Part shown: piece by piece, positions 32,633 through 41,721 of the stretch | Layout of the letters: every line of letters begins with the position of its first letter | Numbering within the stretch: the stretch's first letter is position 1 | Source: Anaerolentibacter hominis | GTDB lineage: Bacteria; Bacillota; Clostridia; Lachnospirales; Lachnospiraceae | Length of the DNA: 64,000 bases | Reading direction: 5' to 3' | Assembly (NCBI RefSeq): GCF_032380675.1 | Contig: NZ_JAWDIX010000002.1 | Location: 186,001 to 250,000 of the forward strand | Translations under genes and position numbers: made by a program | Notes under the pieces: generated by a model | The model's database searches: none | What the model saw: only the letters and a program-made list of their open reading frames with translations | What the model was told of the DNA's origin: nothing

Positions 32633-32721
32633 TGTTTGTTTCACTGGAAAGACTTTAACAGCAAACGTATCACGGGCCCGAATGGTCCTTGTGAAATAGA
32701 AAACCAGAAAAGGAGATTATT

Positions 32722-34668
32722 ATGGGAAAGAGATGGAATAAAAGATACATAATGGCCTTTCTTCTGCTCCTGCTTTTTGCGGTTGGAATTACGGCAAGCG
32801 GCAAGGAAGCGGGCCGGGAGGCGCACGTCATTTTTTCTCACGACCTTCATTCCCATCTGGACACAACCTTAAAGACGACGCATGGTGCGCCGGATGAGGT
32901 GGGCGGGTTTGCTAAGCTGAAGACGGTGATGGATGATATCAGGGCGGAATACCCGGATTCGATTACCGTGGACGGCGGGGATTTTTCTATGGGTACGCTG
33001 TATCAGGCGGTTTTTCAGCAGGAGGCGCTGGAGCTTCGGATGCTGGGTCAGCTGGGATATGATGCGACCACCTTTGGCAATCATGAATTTGATTTTACAA
33101 GCAGCGGGGCGGCTGCCATGCTGAAAGCGGCCAGGGGAAGCGGCGATGCGCTGCCGGAGCTTATGTTTTCCGCTGTCGACTGGGCCGCGTCTGACCCGGC
33201 CAGGGCGGAAGAGTTAAAGGGTGCTTTTGATGAGTACGGTGTGAAAGATACTATTATAATAGAACGAAATGGTGTGAAGATCGGGATTTTCAGCTCTTTT
33301 GGAGACGATGCGGAAGCCTGCGCTCCCAACAGCCAGGTGGTTTTCCGAGATCATCTGGAGACCTCAAAGGAGGCGGTGGAGAAGCTGAAGGAGGAGGCCG
33401 ATCTGATCGTCTGCCTGTCTCACGGCGGAACCTGGCCGAAAGCCAGTGAGTCGGAGGATGAGATTATGGCGAAGGAGATTCCGGACATTGACCTGATTAT
33501 CAGCGGACATACCCACTCCACACTGGAGGAGCCGATCCGCCAGGGAAATACCTGGATTGTTTCCAGCGGGGAATACGGCATGAGGCTTGGTTCTCTGCAT
33601 TTAACCGAGCAGGAGGACGGCAGCTGGCTGCTGTCCGATTATAAACTGACGCCGATTGATTCGTCTGTGAAGGCGGATGAATCTATTTTAACTATACTGA
33701 AAGAGTATAAGGAGCTGGTGGAGAAGGAATATCTGCAGCAGTTCGGTTATACGTTTGATCAGGTGCTGGCCTACAACCCCTATGAATTTTCTTCTCTGAG
33801 CGCGATCAGCGACGAGCACACGGAGCATACCCTGGGAAATATTATCTCCGACTCCTATATTCATGCGGTAAAAGAGGCGGAGGGGGAAGACTATGAGCCG
33901 ATTGATCTGGCTCTGGTGCCCAGCGGTGTGATACGGGAAACCTTTTATCCTGGAAATGTTACGGTTGCGGATGCCTTTTTAGTCAGCTCTCTGGGTTCCG
34001 GCGCGGACGGCACATGCGGTTATCCGCTGGTTAGTGTCTACCTGACGGGCAGGGAAATACGGACGGCTGCGGAGGTGGACGCCTCTATTTCCGATCTGAT
34101 GACGACAGCCAGGCTTTATATGTCCGGTGTTTCGTTTACATTTAACCCGCACAGGCTGATTTTAAACAAAGTGACAGACATTAAACTTGTCAGGGAGGAC
34201 GGCAGTGCTGCCGAACTGGAAGACGATAAGCTGTACCGGGTGGTGTCCGGGCTTTATTCGGCTCAGATGCTGGGCGTTGTGGAAAGCAAATCCTTCGGTA
34301 TTCTTTCTCTTGTTCCAAAGGATAAGGAAGGAAATCCGGTCACGGATTTTTCCGCCTGTATTATTCATGACAAGAAGGGAAATGAAGTGAAGGAATGGCT
34401 GGCACTGGCCGGTTACCTGGATTCATTTGAGGAAGAGGACGGTGTTTCTGTGATTCCGGAGTATTATTCAGCGACACAGAACCGCAAGGTTGTGGATCAA
34501 AGCAGGAATATTATTGATCTCATAAAGAATCCAAATAAGATTGCGGTCATACTCGTTTTGATTGTGGTACTCATAATCGCTCTCGTTATTTTGATTGTGG
34601 TGCTGATTGTGCGGAGTGTGAAAAGGCGGAAAGCCAGACGGCTGGCTGGGAATAAGGACCGCCATTGA
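32722..34668 (+). CDS. Surface-anchored 5'-nucleotidase/metallophosphatase-family protein
   Basis: 648 residues. Signal peptide (about 1-27), then a calcineurin-like metallophosphatase domain with SHDLHSHLD (about 35-43), DGGDFSMGT, FGNHEFDF and ISGHTHST metal motifs, then a 5'-nucleotidase C-terminal domain (about 350-560) that binds the nucleotide, and a C-terminal hydrophobic helix (about 606-630) with a basic tail (RSVKRRKARR). It is therefore a secreted phosphatase held on the outer face of the membrane, probably cleaving extracellular nucleotides or UDP-sugars. AAAGGAGA ribosome site. Confidence 0.9.
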   Translation: MGKRWNKRYIMAFLLLLLFAVGITASGKEAGREAHVIFSHDLHSHLDTTLKTTHGAPDEVGGFAKLKTVMDDIRAEYPDSITVDGGDFSMGTLYQAVFQQEALELRMLGQLGYDATTFGNHEFDFTSSGAAAMLKAARGSGDALPELMFSAVDWAASDPARAEELKGAFDEYGVKDTIIIERNGVKIGIFSSFGDDAEACAPNSQVVFRDHLETSKEAVEKLKEEADLIVCLSHGGTWPKASESEDEIMAKEIPDIDLIISGHTHSTLEEPIRQGNTWIVSSGEYGMRLGSLHLTEQEDGSWLLSDYKLTPIDSSVKADESILTILKEYKELVEKEYLQQFGYTFDQVLAYNPYEFSSLSAISDEHTEHTLGNIISDSYIHAVKEAEGEDYEPIDLALVPSGVIRETFYPGNVTVADAFLVSSLGSGADGTCGYPLVSVYLTGREIRTAAEVDASISDLMTTARLYMSGVSFTFNPHRLILNKVTDIKLVREDGSAAELEDDKLYRVVSGLYSAQMLGVVESKSFGILSLVPKDKEGNPVTDFSACIIHDKKGNEVKEWLALAGYLDSFEEEDGVSVIPEYYSATQNRKVVDQSRNIIDLIKNPNKIAVILVLIVVLIIALVILIVVLIVRSVKRRKARRLAGNKDRH

Positions 34669-34707
34669 CAGAATGAATGAAGATAGGGCAGGAAAGGAAA
34701 TAGATAA

Positions 34708-35460
34708 ATGAAACGGATTGCACTGATGGTAGCGAAACTTCTGTATATAGTACCGTACTGGTTTTTCAGGATGGTGTGGCTGGGCAGTGAGAAGCACTAT
34801 GATGAAGAGAAGGCGGCAAAACTGCTCCGGAAGATGGTTACCAGAATTATTAAGGCAGGACGGGTGACGGTGGAATGTTACGGACTGGAGAATCTGCCGG
34901 AGCAGAACGGATATATTATGTTCCCCAACCATGAGGGGCTGTTCGATTCCCTGGTATTTATGCAGGTCCATGAGCGGCCGTTCAGCCTGATTTCCAAAAA
35001 AGAGGTGAAGGATGTCATTCTGATTAAGCAGGTGATGCGCCTGATGCGTGCGCTGCCTATGGACCGGAACGATGTCCGCCAGTCCATGAAGGTGATCATG
35101 CAGGTGACAAAGGAAGTAAAAGAAGGACGGAATTATCTGATTTTCCCTGAGGGAACCAGAGCCGGGGTGCCAAACCAGATGCATCCGTTCAAAGCGGGAT
35201 CTTTTAAGAGTGCTACCCAGGCACGGTGCCCTATCGTACCGGTTGCACTGGTGGATACCTACAAAGCCTTTGATTCCGGATCGGCGAAACCGATTACCGT
35301 GCAGATTCATTTTCTGGAACCTCTGTACTATGAGGAGTATCAGGGGAAAAAGACGCAGGAGATTGCACAGGATGTACAGAGCAGGATTGCGGCAGCGCTG
35401 CGGGAGTATGCGCCGGAGGAAGACGCCGGAACCATTCTGGAACCGAAGGAGAAAGAGTAG
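34708..35460 (+). CDS. 1-acylglycerol-3-phosphate acyltransferase (PlsC family)
   Basis: 250 residues with the acyltransferase signatures: N-H-x4-D as PNHEGLFDS (about 72-80), a central KKEVKDV/LMRALPMDR block and FPEGTRAG (about 149-156). One N-terminal hydrophobic segment (about 5-27). It acylates lysophosphatidic acid to phosphatidic acid at the inner membrane face. It lies 39 bases after the phosphatase gene and 26 before the cysteine hydrolase gene, so the three may be one operon; whether this is the housekeeping PlsC cannot be told. Confidence 0.88.
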   Translation: MKRIALMVAKLLYIVPYWFFRMVWLGSEKHYDEEKAAKLLRKMVTRIIKAGRVTVECYGLENLPEQNGYIMFPNHEGLFDSLVFMQVHERPFSLISKKEVKDVILIKQVMRLMRALPMDRNDVRQSMKVIMQVTKEVKEGRNYLIFPEGTRAGVPNQMHPFKAGSFKSATQARCPIVPVALVDTYKAFDSGSAKPITVQIHFLEPLYYEEYQGKKTQEIAQDVQSRIAAALREYAPEEDAGTILEPKEKE

Positions 35461-35486
35461 CCTGTTCTTTCAGAGGAGAATAGTAT

Positions 35487-37028
35487 ATGGAATTCAATAT
35501 TAAGGTCCGATATATGGATGGCGCGGAAAATGGCAGCAGATACCGGTATGAGCCGGAACAGATTGACGGTTCTAAAGTCGGAGTGATTGTGAGTGATATG
35601 TGGGACCGGCACTGGTGCCGGGGCGCGACCCGGCGGGTGAATGAACTTGCGGGGCCGATGAACCGGGTTCTGATTAAACTCCGGGAGCTGGGGGCGAGCA
35701 TTGCTTTTTGTCCCAGCAGGGTGGCAGGAAGCTATTACGGCGAATCTCCTGCCAGAATGCGGACGCTGGGCTATCCGGCAGGAAGGCCGCGGGAAGTGAG
35801 AGATCTGAGCGGCATACCGGCCGTGACGGAATTGATTGACCCGTACCGTGTGCAGTGCGACTGCAGTCCCAAATGTGAGATGGGGCGGGTTTGGGTCAGG
35901 CAGCACGAAGCTCTTTTTATTGATCAGGACCAGGATTTTATCTGTGACGACAGCCGGGAGGGGGACGCAGAATTCTGTATTCTGAACGCATTTCTGGCGA
36001 AGGGTATTACCCATGTGATTGTGATGGGCGTACATACGAATATGTGTGTGATCCACAGGAATTTTGGCATGCGGGAACTTTACCGGGCGGGTTTTACTCC
36101 TATTGTGATGCGGGATATGACCGATTGCATGATACCGCGGGAAGAAAAGCCCTATCACGATCATTTTACCGCGCTTGATGATACCATTTCTTATATTGAA
36201 ACCTGGCTTGGAGGCAGTATAACCTCCGATCAGATCCTTGGGGACGAGCCCTTTCATTTTGCGGAGGATACCAGAAGATCCAGGCTGTACGGCAGCAGAA
36301 CGGAACGGACAGAGGATTTATTCGCGGACCGGGGAGTCTATCAGATGCCGCCGGTAAGCGGGCTTACATTGTGCACCGGAGACAGGAGGATAAGTGGTAT
36401 CCGGCTCTCTTATGGCAAGGAAAAGACCAGATGGATCGGAAGCGGAGAGGGTGCCCGGACAGAAGCCTCGCTCTCTTTTGGGGAATATATAGCCGGTGTG
36501 GATGGCTGGACAGAGGAGGAAAGGGTCGTCGGTCTTGGTGTACGAACGAGTACAGGCGCTTATATGAGAGCAGGCTGTACGGACGGTGAACCCTCTTTTA
36601 CCTGGCAGGCGGAGAATGGTTTTGCCTTGACGGGCATGTATGCCTGTGTACGGCCGGGTGAAATGATAATTTCCGGTCTGGGCTTCTACCAGAATTATCA
36701 GATGTACTTTGAATCGTATCTGGAGGATGAGAATATAAGGCAGCTGGATACCGTTTTTACCTTTGAAAACTGGGAAGGCGAAGAGTGTCTGGCACTGTGC
36801 CGCGACGGAGTATTTACCTATTATAATAGAAATCAGGATTCCGGTCAGTGCAAGTGCACAGCAGCGCTGCCGGTTATGACAGCTGACCGGGAAAAAGGGC
36901 TGTGCAAAACCGAGCTGAAAATGGATGGCGGGCGGTTCCTGGCAGATGGAGGACAGACGGATTCTGTACTCCTTGCGAGGCAGGGGAAATGCTGCCGCCT
37001 TAAGCCAGCCGTTTTACATGGGGAATAA
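35487..37028 (+). CDS. Isochorismatase-family cysteine hydrolase fused to a jacalin-like lectin domain
   Basis: 513 residues, more than twice the usual isochorismatase-fold length. Residues about 28-240 form the hydrolase: VIVSDMWD with Asp37, and GVHTNMC with nucleophile Cys187 after a cis-peptide-type GV turn. Residues about 290-402 show the jacalin strand pattern: ISGIRLSYG, then a GSGEG turn, FGEYIAGVDGW, VVGLGVRTSTG, and MIISGLGFYQ at the end. That domain binds mannose or galactose in other proteins. A further unknown region (about 403-513) follows. No signal peptide. GAGGAGAA ribosome site. The hydrolase call is firm; the lectin call is inference from pattern. Confidence 0.7.
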   Translation: MEFNIKVRYMDGAENGSRYRYEPEQIDGSKVGVIVSDMWDRHWCRGATRRVNELAGPMNRVLIKLRELGASIAFCPSRVAGSYYGESPARMRTLGYPAGRPREVRDLSGIPAVTELIDPYRVQCDCSPKCEMGRVWVRQHEALFIDQDQDFICDDSREGDAEFCILNAFLAKGITHVIVMGVHTNMCVIHRNFGMRELYRAGFTPIVMRDMTDCMIPREEKPYHDHFTALDDTISYIETWLGGSITSDQILGDEPFHFAEDTRRSRLYGSRTERTEDLFADRGVYQMPPVSGLTLCTGDRRISGIRLSYGKEKTRWIGSGEGARTEASLSFGEYIAGVDGWTEEERVVGLGVRTSTGAYMRAGCTDGEPSFTWQAENGFALTGMYACVRPGEMIISGLGFYQNYQMYFESYLEDENIRQLDTVFTFENWEGEECLALCRDGVFTYYNRNQDSGQCKCTAALPVMTADREKGLCKTELKMDGGRFLADGGQTDSVLLARQGKCCRLKPAVLHGE

Positions 37029-37048
37029 TGGCTGGGTGGGAAATTTTC

Positions 37049-37078
37049 TTGAGATTTTCTTAAGAGATGTGGTATACT
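37049..37078 (+). promoter_or_regulatory. Promoter of the zinc-ribbon/CFI-box gene
   Basis: TTGAGA (37049-37054), 18-base spacer, TATACT (37073-37078), 55 bases before ATG 37134. Confidence 0.65.
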
Positions 37079-37133
37079 GTAGATTAATTAGATGCAGGGG
37101 AGAACAAGTGTATTACATAGGAAGGAAGAGACG

Positions 37134-38156
37134 ATGAGCCAAAGAGGGAAGTGCCCGAAGTGCGGCGGAGAGTTAGTATTTCCGGAGAATATGGAACGTA
37201 TCATCTGTATGTACTGCGGTAAAAGTGTCAATGCAGATGAACTGATCCAGATTACATTTTCGGAGGAAGATAGAAAGCAGATAGAAGAGCTGGAACACAG
37301 ACTTTCGATGGAGGAAGCGCCGGAGGAGCGGGAGAGACTGATCCAGGAGCTACTGGAGCTGGACAGCAATAATCACCAGGCTAACCTGGCCTACGCCCTG
37401 GATAATATGCACCGGCTTTATACCAGGCACAGAGATATTCTGAATTATTTCAAAGAAGAGACCTATGAGGAGGCCTTTGAAAAATATCTGGCCGAGGAGA
37501 GAGAGGTTCTGGATCATCTGGAACTTGCATGCTACCAGCATGAGGAAGAACTGCCGCAGATACTTCGGCAGGCAGCAAAGAAGCTGATTGACGCCATCTC
37601 CGATTCCATGGAGAAGGAATCCGGCATGAAACAGAAGCTGCGCCGGAATGTGGTGCGGGATGATTATAAAATGACCCAGGTGGTCTTTATTATTCCGATG
37701 ATAAGGGAGCTGCGGCTGGAGATCAGCGAGGAGTTTGCGGACCATATTATAGACGAGTGGGTGACCCGTTATCCCAATGAGATGTATTATAAGGGCGATT
37801 ACCATAAGCTGATCGAGGGTTTCCGCAAGCGGAAGATCTGTTACATTACCACCGCGGTCTGCGAGACATTTGGAAAATCCGACCGGTGTTATGAACTGAT
37901 GCGGTTCAGACAGTTCCGTGACGACTACCTGCTGAAACAGGAAAATGGAGAGGAACTGGTACAGGAGTACTACTCTATCGCACCCGCAATTGTGGCTTCT
38001 ATTGATATGATGCCGGAACGAGCCGACGTCTATGAGGGTATCTGGAATGAGTATTTAAAACCCTGCCTTTCCCAGATCGAGAATGGGGAGAACGAGGCGT
38101 GCAGGGATAATTATATCCGGATGGTAAGAGATCTGGAGCAGAAATATTATAGTTGA
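37134..38156 (+). CDS. Zinc-ribbon protein with C-terminal CFI-box
   Basis: 340 residues from ATG 37134 (GGAAGAG site upstream; the 14 codons before it lack one). N-terminal zinc ribbon CPKCGGELVFPENMERIICMYCG (about 7-29, quoted as motif pair CPKCGG and CMYCG), a glutamate-rich helical region (about 40-230), and near the C-terminus CYITTAVCETFGKSDRCYEL, then RFRDDYLL..., which follows the CFI-box layout (CxIxTA...LRxFRDxxL...YYxxxP). CFI-box tails occur on many bacterial proteins with unknown purpose. Cytoplasmic, no membrane segment. Confidence 0.75.
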   Translation: MSQRGKCPKCGGELVFPENMERIICMYCGKSVNADELIQITFSEEDRKQIEELEHRLSMEEAPEERERLIQELLELDSNNHQANLAYALDNMHRLYTRHRDILNYFKEETYEEAFEKYLAEEREVLDHLELACYQHEEELPQILRQAAKKLIDAISDSMEKESGMKQKLRRNVVRDDYKMTQVVFIIPMIRELRLEISEEFADHIIDEWVTRYPNEMYYKGDYHKLIEGFRKRKICYITTAVCETFGKSDRCYELMRFRQFRDDYLLKQENGEELVQEYYSIAPAIVASIDMMPERADVYEGIWNEYLKPCLSQIENGENEACRDNYIRMVRDLEQKYYS

Positions 38157-38252
38157 TAAAAGCAGTAAACGACTTGATAGTTCACAGCAGGCAGTATGCT
38201 TTCTGTGAACTTTCACGCTTATACGAATACTTGGATAAAAGTGGGAGGAAGC

Positions 38253-39926
38253 ATGTTACTGAACCTGCATGTAAAGAATCTGGCTATTATAGAAGAGGCT
38301 GAGATTGATTTTTCCGATCATTTAAATATACTGACCGGGGAGACCGGAGCGGGTAAGTCCGTGATTATCGGCTCCGTCAATCTGGCTCTGGGAGGAAAGA
38401 TCAGCAAAGAGATGATTCGCCGCGGGGCGGATTATGCCCTGGCGGAGCTTTTATTTTCCGTGGAAGATGAGAGGACCCTTAAAGGGCTTAAGAAGCTGGA
38501 TATTCCCATGGAAGACGGCCAGCTGCTGATTTCCAGAAGAATCTATTCCGGCAGAGCGGTGAATAAAATAAACGGAGAAACGGTTACTCTGTCCCTGCTA
38601 AAGCAGGCTGCCGCTCTTCTGATTGACATTCATGGACAGCATGAGCATCAGTCTCTGCTGCGAAAGGAAAAGCATCTGGAGATTGTGGACCGGTATGCGA
38701 AGGATGATACGGTCAGAGAAGAGGTGAAACATTGCTTTCAGATCTGTGCTGAGCTTCGCAGGAAAAGCCGGGAGGCTGCCGTTCCGGAAGAACAGCGCGC
38801 AAGGGAAATCTCTTTTCTGGAATATGAGAAGAATGAGATCGAGAGTGCCAGGTTAAAACCCGGCGAGGAAGAGGAACTGACGGCCCAGTACCGCAGACTC
38901 TCAAACGCCCACCTGATTGAGGAGGGCATCGGCACGGTATACCGGATGACCGGCGGGGAGGACGGCACGGCATCCGATCAGATTGGACGGAGCGTGAGAA
39001 GCTTAAGCCAGCTGACAGAGTATGATGAGCCGATCGGCGGCCTGTGCAGCCAGCTGGAGGAGATCGAGGAACTGCTGGCGGATTTTAACCGGAATCTGTC
39101 GGATTACCAGATGGGACTGGAGTTTGATCCGGAGCAGTTAAGTGAAGCGGAGGAACGGCTGGACCTGATTCACCGGCTCCAGTCAAAGTACGGCAATACC
39201 CACGAGGAAATCATGGAGTATTATGATTCGGTCTGTGCAAAGCTGGAGCAGTATGATAATTATGATTCTTACCTGAGGGATATGGAAAAGCAGCTGAAAG
39301 CCGCGGAGGAAGCCTATGCCGCAGCAGCAGGGAAACTGTCTGAGCAGAGGAAAAAAGCGGGTGTAATCCTTCAGGATAAAATAAAAGAGGTGCTTACGGA
39401 TCTGAATTTTCTGGATGTGCGGTTTGAGATTGCGATACGGGAAAAAGCAGGTACGGCGGATGGAACGGACGATGTGGAGTTTTTGATTTCCACCAATCCG
39501 GGGGAGCCGGTCCAGAGCCTGGGCATGGTGGCCTCCGGCGGAGAGCTGTCCCGTATTATGCTGGCGATTAAATCTATCCTGGCGGCGCAGGATGAAATCG
39601 GCACGCTGATCTTTGATGAGATTGACACGGGTATCAGCGGGGTTACGGCGCAGAAGGTAGCGGAGAAGCTGGCGCTGATCGCTGCGGGCCATCAGGTTAT
39701 CTGCATCACCCATCTGCAGCAGATTGCGGCGATGGCGGATGTGCACTATCTGATTCGGAAAAGCAGCGAGTCCAGTTCTACGCAGGTGATGACGACAAGA
39801 CTGTCAGAAGAAGAGTCTATCCGGGAGCTGGGAAGAATGCTCGGCGGCACGAATGTGACCGAGTCGGTGCTCTTAAGCGCCAGAGAATTGAAGGAATCGG
39901 CCGGACAGTTTAAACATTATGAGTAA
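38253..39926 (+). CDS. recN: DNA repair protein RecN
   Basis: 557 residues from ATG 38253, which has GGAGGA 6 bases upstream; the 19 codons before it lack a site. SMC-like: Walker A GETGAGKSV (about 30-38), DIHGQHEHQSLL, two coiled-coil arms with LEYEKNEIESARLKPGEEEEL between, signature SGGELSRIMLAIK and Walker B LIFDEIDTGISG. RecN acts early in double-strand break repair. In Bacillus it lies directly before spoIVB and spo0A; here 17.5 kb of pilus genes come between. Confidence 0.95.
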   Translation: MLLNLHVKNLAIIEEAEIDFSDHLNILTGETGAGKSVIIGSVNLALGGKISKEMIRRGADYALAELLFSVEDERTLKGLKKLDIPMEDGQLLISRRIYSGRAVNKINGETVTLSLLKQAAALLIDIHGQHEHQSLLRKEKHLEIVDRYAKDDTVREEVKHCFQICAELRRKSREAAVPEEQRAREISFLEYEKNEIESARLKPGEEEELTAQYRRLSNAHLIEEGIGTVYRMTGGEDGTASDQIGRSVRSLSQLTEYDEPIGGLCSQLEEIEELLADFNRNLSDYQMGLEFDPEQLSEAEERLDLIHRLQSKYGNTHEEIMEYYDSVCAKLEQYDNYDSYLRDMEKQLKAAEEAYAAAAGKLSEQRKKAGVILQDKIKEVLTDLNFLDVRFEIAIREKAGTADGTDDVEFLISTNPGEPVQSLGMVASGGELSRIMLAIKSILAAQDEIGTLIFDEIDTGISGVTAQKVAEKLALIAAGHQVICITHLQQIAAMADVHYLIRKSSESSSTQVMTTRLSEEESIRELGRMLGGTNVTESVLLSARELKESAGQFKHYE

Positions 39927-39988
39927 TCTGGAATACAATAAAAAGAGATAAGCTGTGCGGGCTTGGTCTGCGCAGGAGCTTGGAAAGG

Positions 39989-41689
39989 ATGGGAACGGTG
40001 ATTCGGAATAAACGGATTCGGCTGGGTGACTTTCTGGTTCAGAAAGGGCTGCTGGAGGAAAAGCAGCTGGAAAAGGCCCTGGAAGAACAGAGGAGAAGGG
40101 GAACAAAGCTTGGCGAGACCATACTGGACCTGGGCTATATCACGGAACAGGATCTGGCGGACGCCCTGTGTGAGCTGCTGGATATTGAGTATGTAGAGCT
40201 TCGGAAAATGAATCTGGATGAGAAGGTAGTCCATCTGATCAATGAAGATGTGGCCAAGCGCTATAAACTGATTCCCATCGGATATGATGAAAATAACAAT
40301 AATATAATCAAAGTGGCGATGGCTGACCCGATGGATGTGGTGGCGATCGACGATGTGGCGATTATAACCAATATGCAGGTGGAGCCCGTGCTTTCCACCA
40401 CAAGCCAGGTTGCGGCACAGATTGACAAGTTCTTCGGGGAACAGAAGGCAAAGCAGGCGGCGGAATCCTTCCGGCTGGAGCAGGAAGCGGAAGGCCCTAC
40501 GGTGCTGGAATCGGTGCTGGCCGAGGTGGAGAATTCACCGGTTGTGCAGCTGGTCAATACGATCATTGAGCAGGCGGTACACAGAAGGGCCAGCGATATT
40601 CACATTGAGCCGCTGGAGGAAGAGATACGTCTGCGGTACCGCGTGGACGGCGTCTTAAGCGAAATTATGTCCTATGATTCTTCACTGCTCCCAGCCATTG
40701 TATCCAGGGTGAAGATTATGTCCGGCATGGATATATCTGAGAAGAGAATTCCCCAGGACGGCCGCGCTACGGCTATGGTGGAAGGGTATGAGTATGATAT
40801 CCGTGTTTCCACCCTGCCTACCGTACACGGGGAGAAGGTTGTTATGCGTCTTTCCAGCAAACAGAGCCTGACGCTGGATAAACGCCGTCTTGGTTTCTAT
40901 GAGGACGACCTGGAACGGTTCAATCAGATGCTGTCCCATCCCCATGGGATAATACTGGTTACCGGCCCTACCGGCAGCGGAAAGACGACGACCATGTACA
41001 CCGCATTAAGTGAATTAAATACGGAATTTGTAAATATTGTAACAATAGAGGACCCGGTAGAAGCCAACGTGGACGGGATTAATCAGGTCCAGGTCAATAA
41101 TAAGGCGGATCTTACATTTGCAAGTATTCTTCGGTCTATCCTCCGGCAGGACCCGGATATCATCATGATCGGAGAGATCCGTGATAAAGAAACGGCCAAC
41201 ATCGCCATTCAGGCGGCGATTACCGGACATCTGGTGCTCAGTACCGTGCATACCAATAACACGGCGGCGACCGTGGGACGTCTGCTGAATATGGGGGTGG
41301 AGAGCTTCCTGATGGCAGATGCCCTGACCGGAATCATTGCCCAGCGGCTTGCCAGAAAGCTGTGCGACTGCAAGGTGCCCTATGAGGCGAGCCGGATGGA
41401 GAAAATGGAGCTTGGCCTTCCGGTGGATCAGCCCTATACCCTTTACCGGGCGGGGGGCTGTCCCAAGTGCAATCACTCCGGGTATTACGGCCGGATCGGA
41501 ATTTTCGAGATGATGACCATATCCCCCCGTATCCGGGAAATGATCTCGGTGATGGAATCATCGGAGAGCATCCGTCATGAGGCGCAGAGCGAGGGAATGA
41601 GTACCCTCTATCAAAACCTCCGCCGACAGGTGCTGGATGGGATGACGTCTGTAGAAGAAATGCGCAAGGTAGAGGTAGATAATGAGTAA
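39989..41689 (+). CDS. pilB: Type IV pilus extension ATPase (PilB/GspE family)
   Basis: 566 residues from ATG 39989 (AGGAG 10 bases upstream; GTG 39998 is an alternative). N-terminal MshEN-type domain (RLGDFLVQKGLL... about 8-150), then the secretion ATPase core: Walker A GPTGSGKTTT, Asp box, Walker B RQDPDIIMIGEIRD, His box HLVLSTVHTN, and the zinc-binding cysteines CDCK...CPKCNHSGYYGR that mark the PilB/GspE branch. It powers pilin polymerisation from the cytoplasm. First gene of the pilus locus, 62 bases after recN. Confidence 0.94.
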   Translation: MGTVIRNKRIRLGDFLVQKGLLEEKQLEKALEEQRRRGTKLGETILDLGYITEQDLADALCELLDIEYVELRKMNLDEKVVHLINEDVAKRYKLIPIGYDENNNNIIKVAMADPMDVVAIDDVAIITNMQVEPVLSTTSQVAAQIDKFFGEQKAKQAAESFRLEQEAEGPTVLESVLAEVENSPVVQLVNTIIEQAVHRRASDIHIEPLEEEIRLRYRVDGVLSEIMSYDSSLLPAIVSRVKIMSGMDISEKRIPQDGRATAMVEGYEYDIRVSTLPTVHGEKVVMRLSSKQSLTLDKRRLGFYEDDLERFNQMLSHPHGIILVTGPTGSGKTTTMYTALSELNTEFVNIVTIEDPVEANVDGINQVQVNNKADLTFASILRSILRQDPDIIMIGEIRDKETANIAIQAAITGHLVLSTVHTNNTAATVGRLLNMGVESFLMADALTGIIAQRLARKLCDCKVPYEASRMEKMELGLPVDQPYTLYRAGGCPKCNHSGYYGRIGIFEMMTISPRIREMISVMESSESIRHEAQSEGMSTLYQNLRRQVLDGMTSVEEMRKVEVDNE

Positions 41690-41721
41690 AGCCGGCAGCG
41701 GTCATGGAAAGGATGTGCCAC

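Noticed and set aside
32207..32699. Open frames on both strands built of a repeating 27-residue unit
   Set aside because: They only translate the 81-bp tandem repeat and the tRNA-Leu region; a repeat with a period divisible by three leaves frames open by itself.
34468..36257. 280- and 305-codon frames on the minus strand
   Set aside because: Antisense to the phosphatase, acyltransferase and cysteine hydrolase genes, which all have firm motifs.
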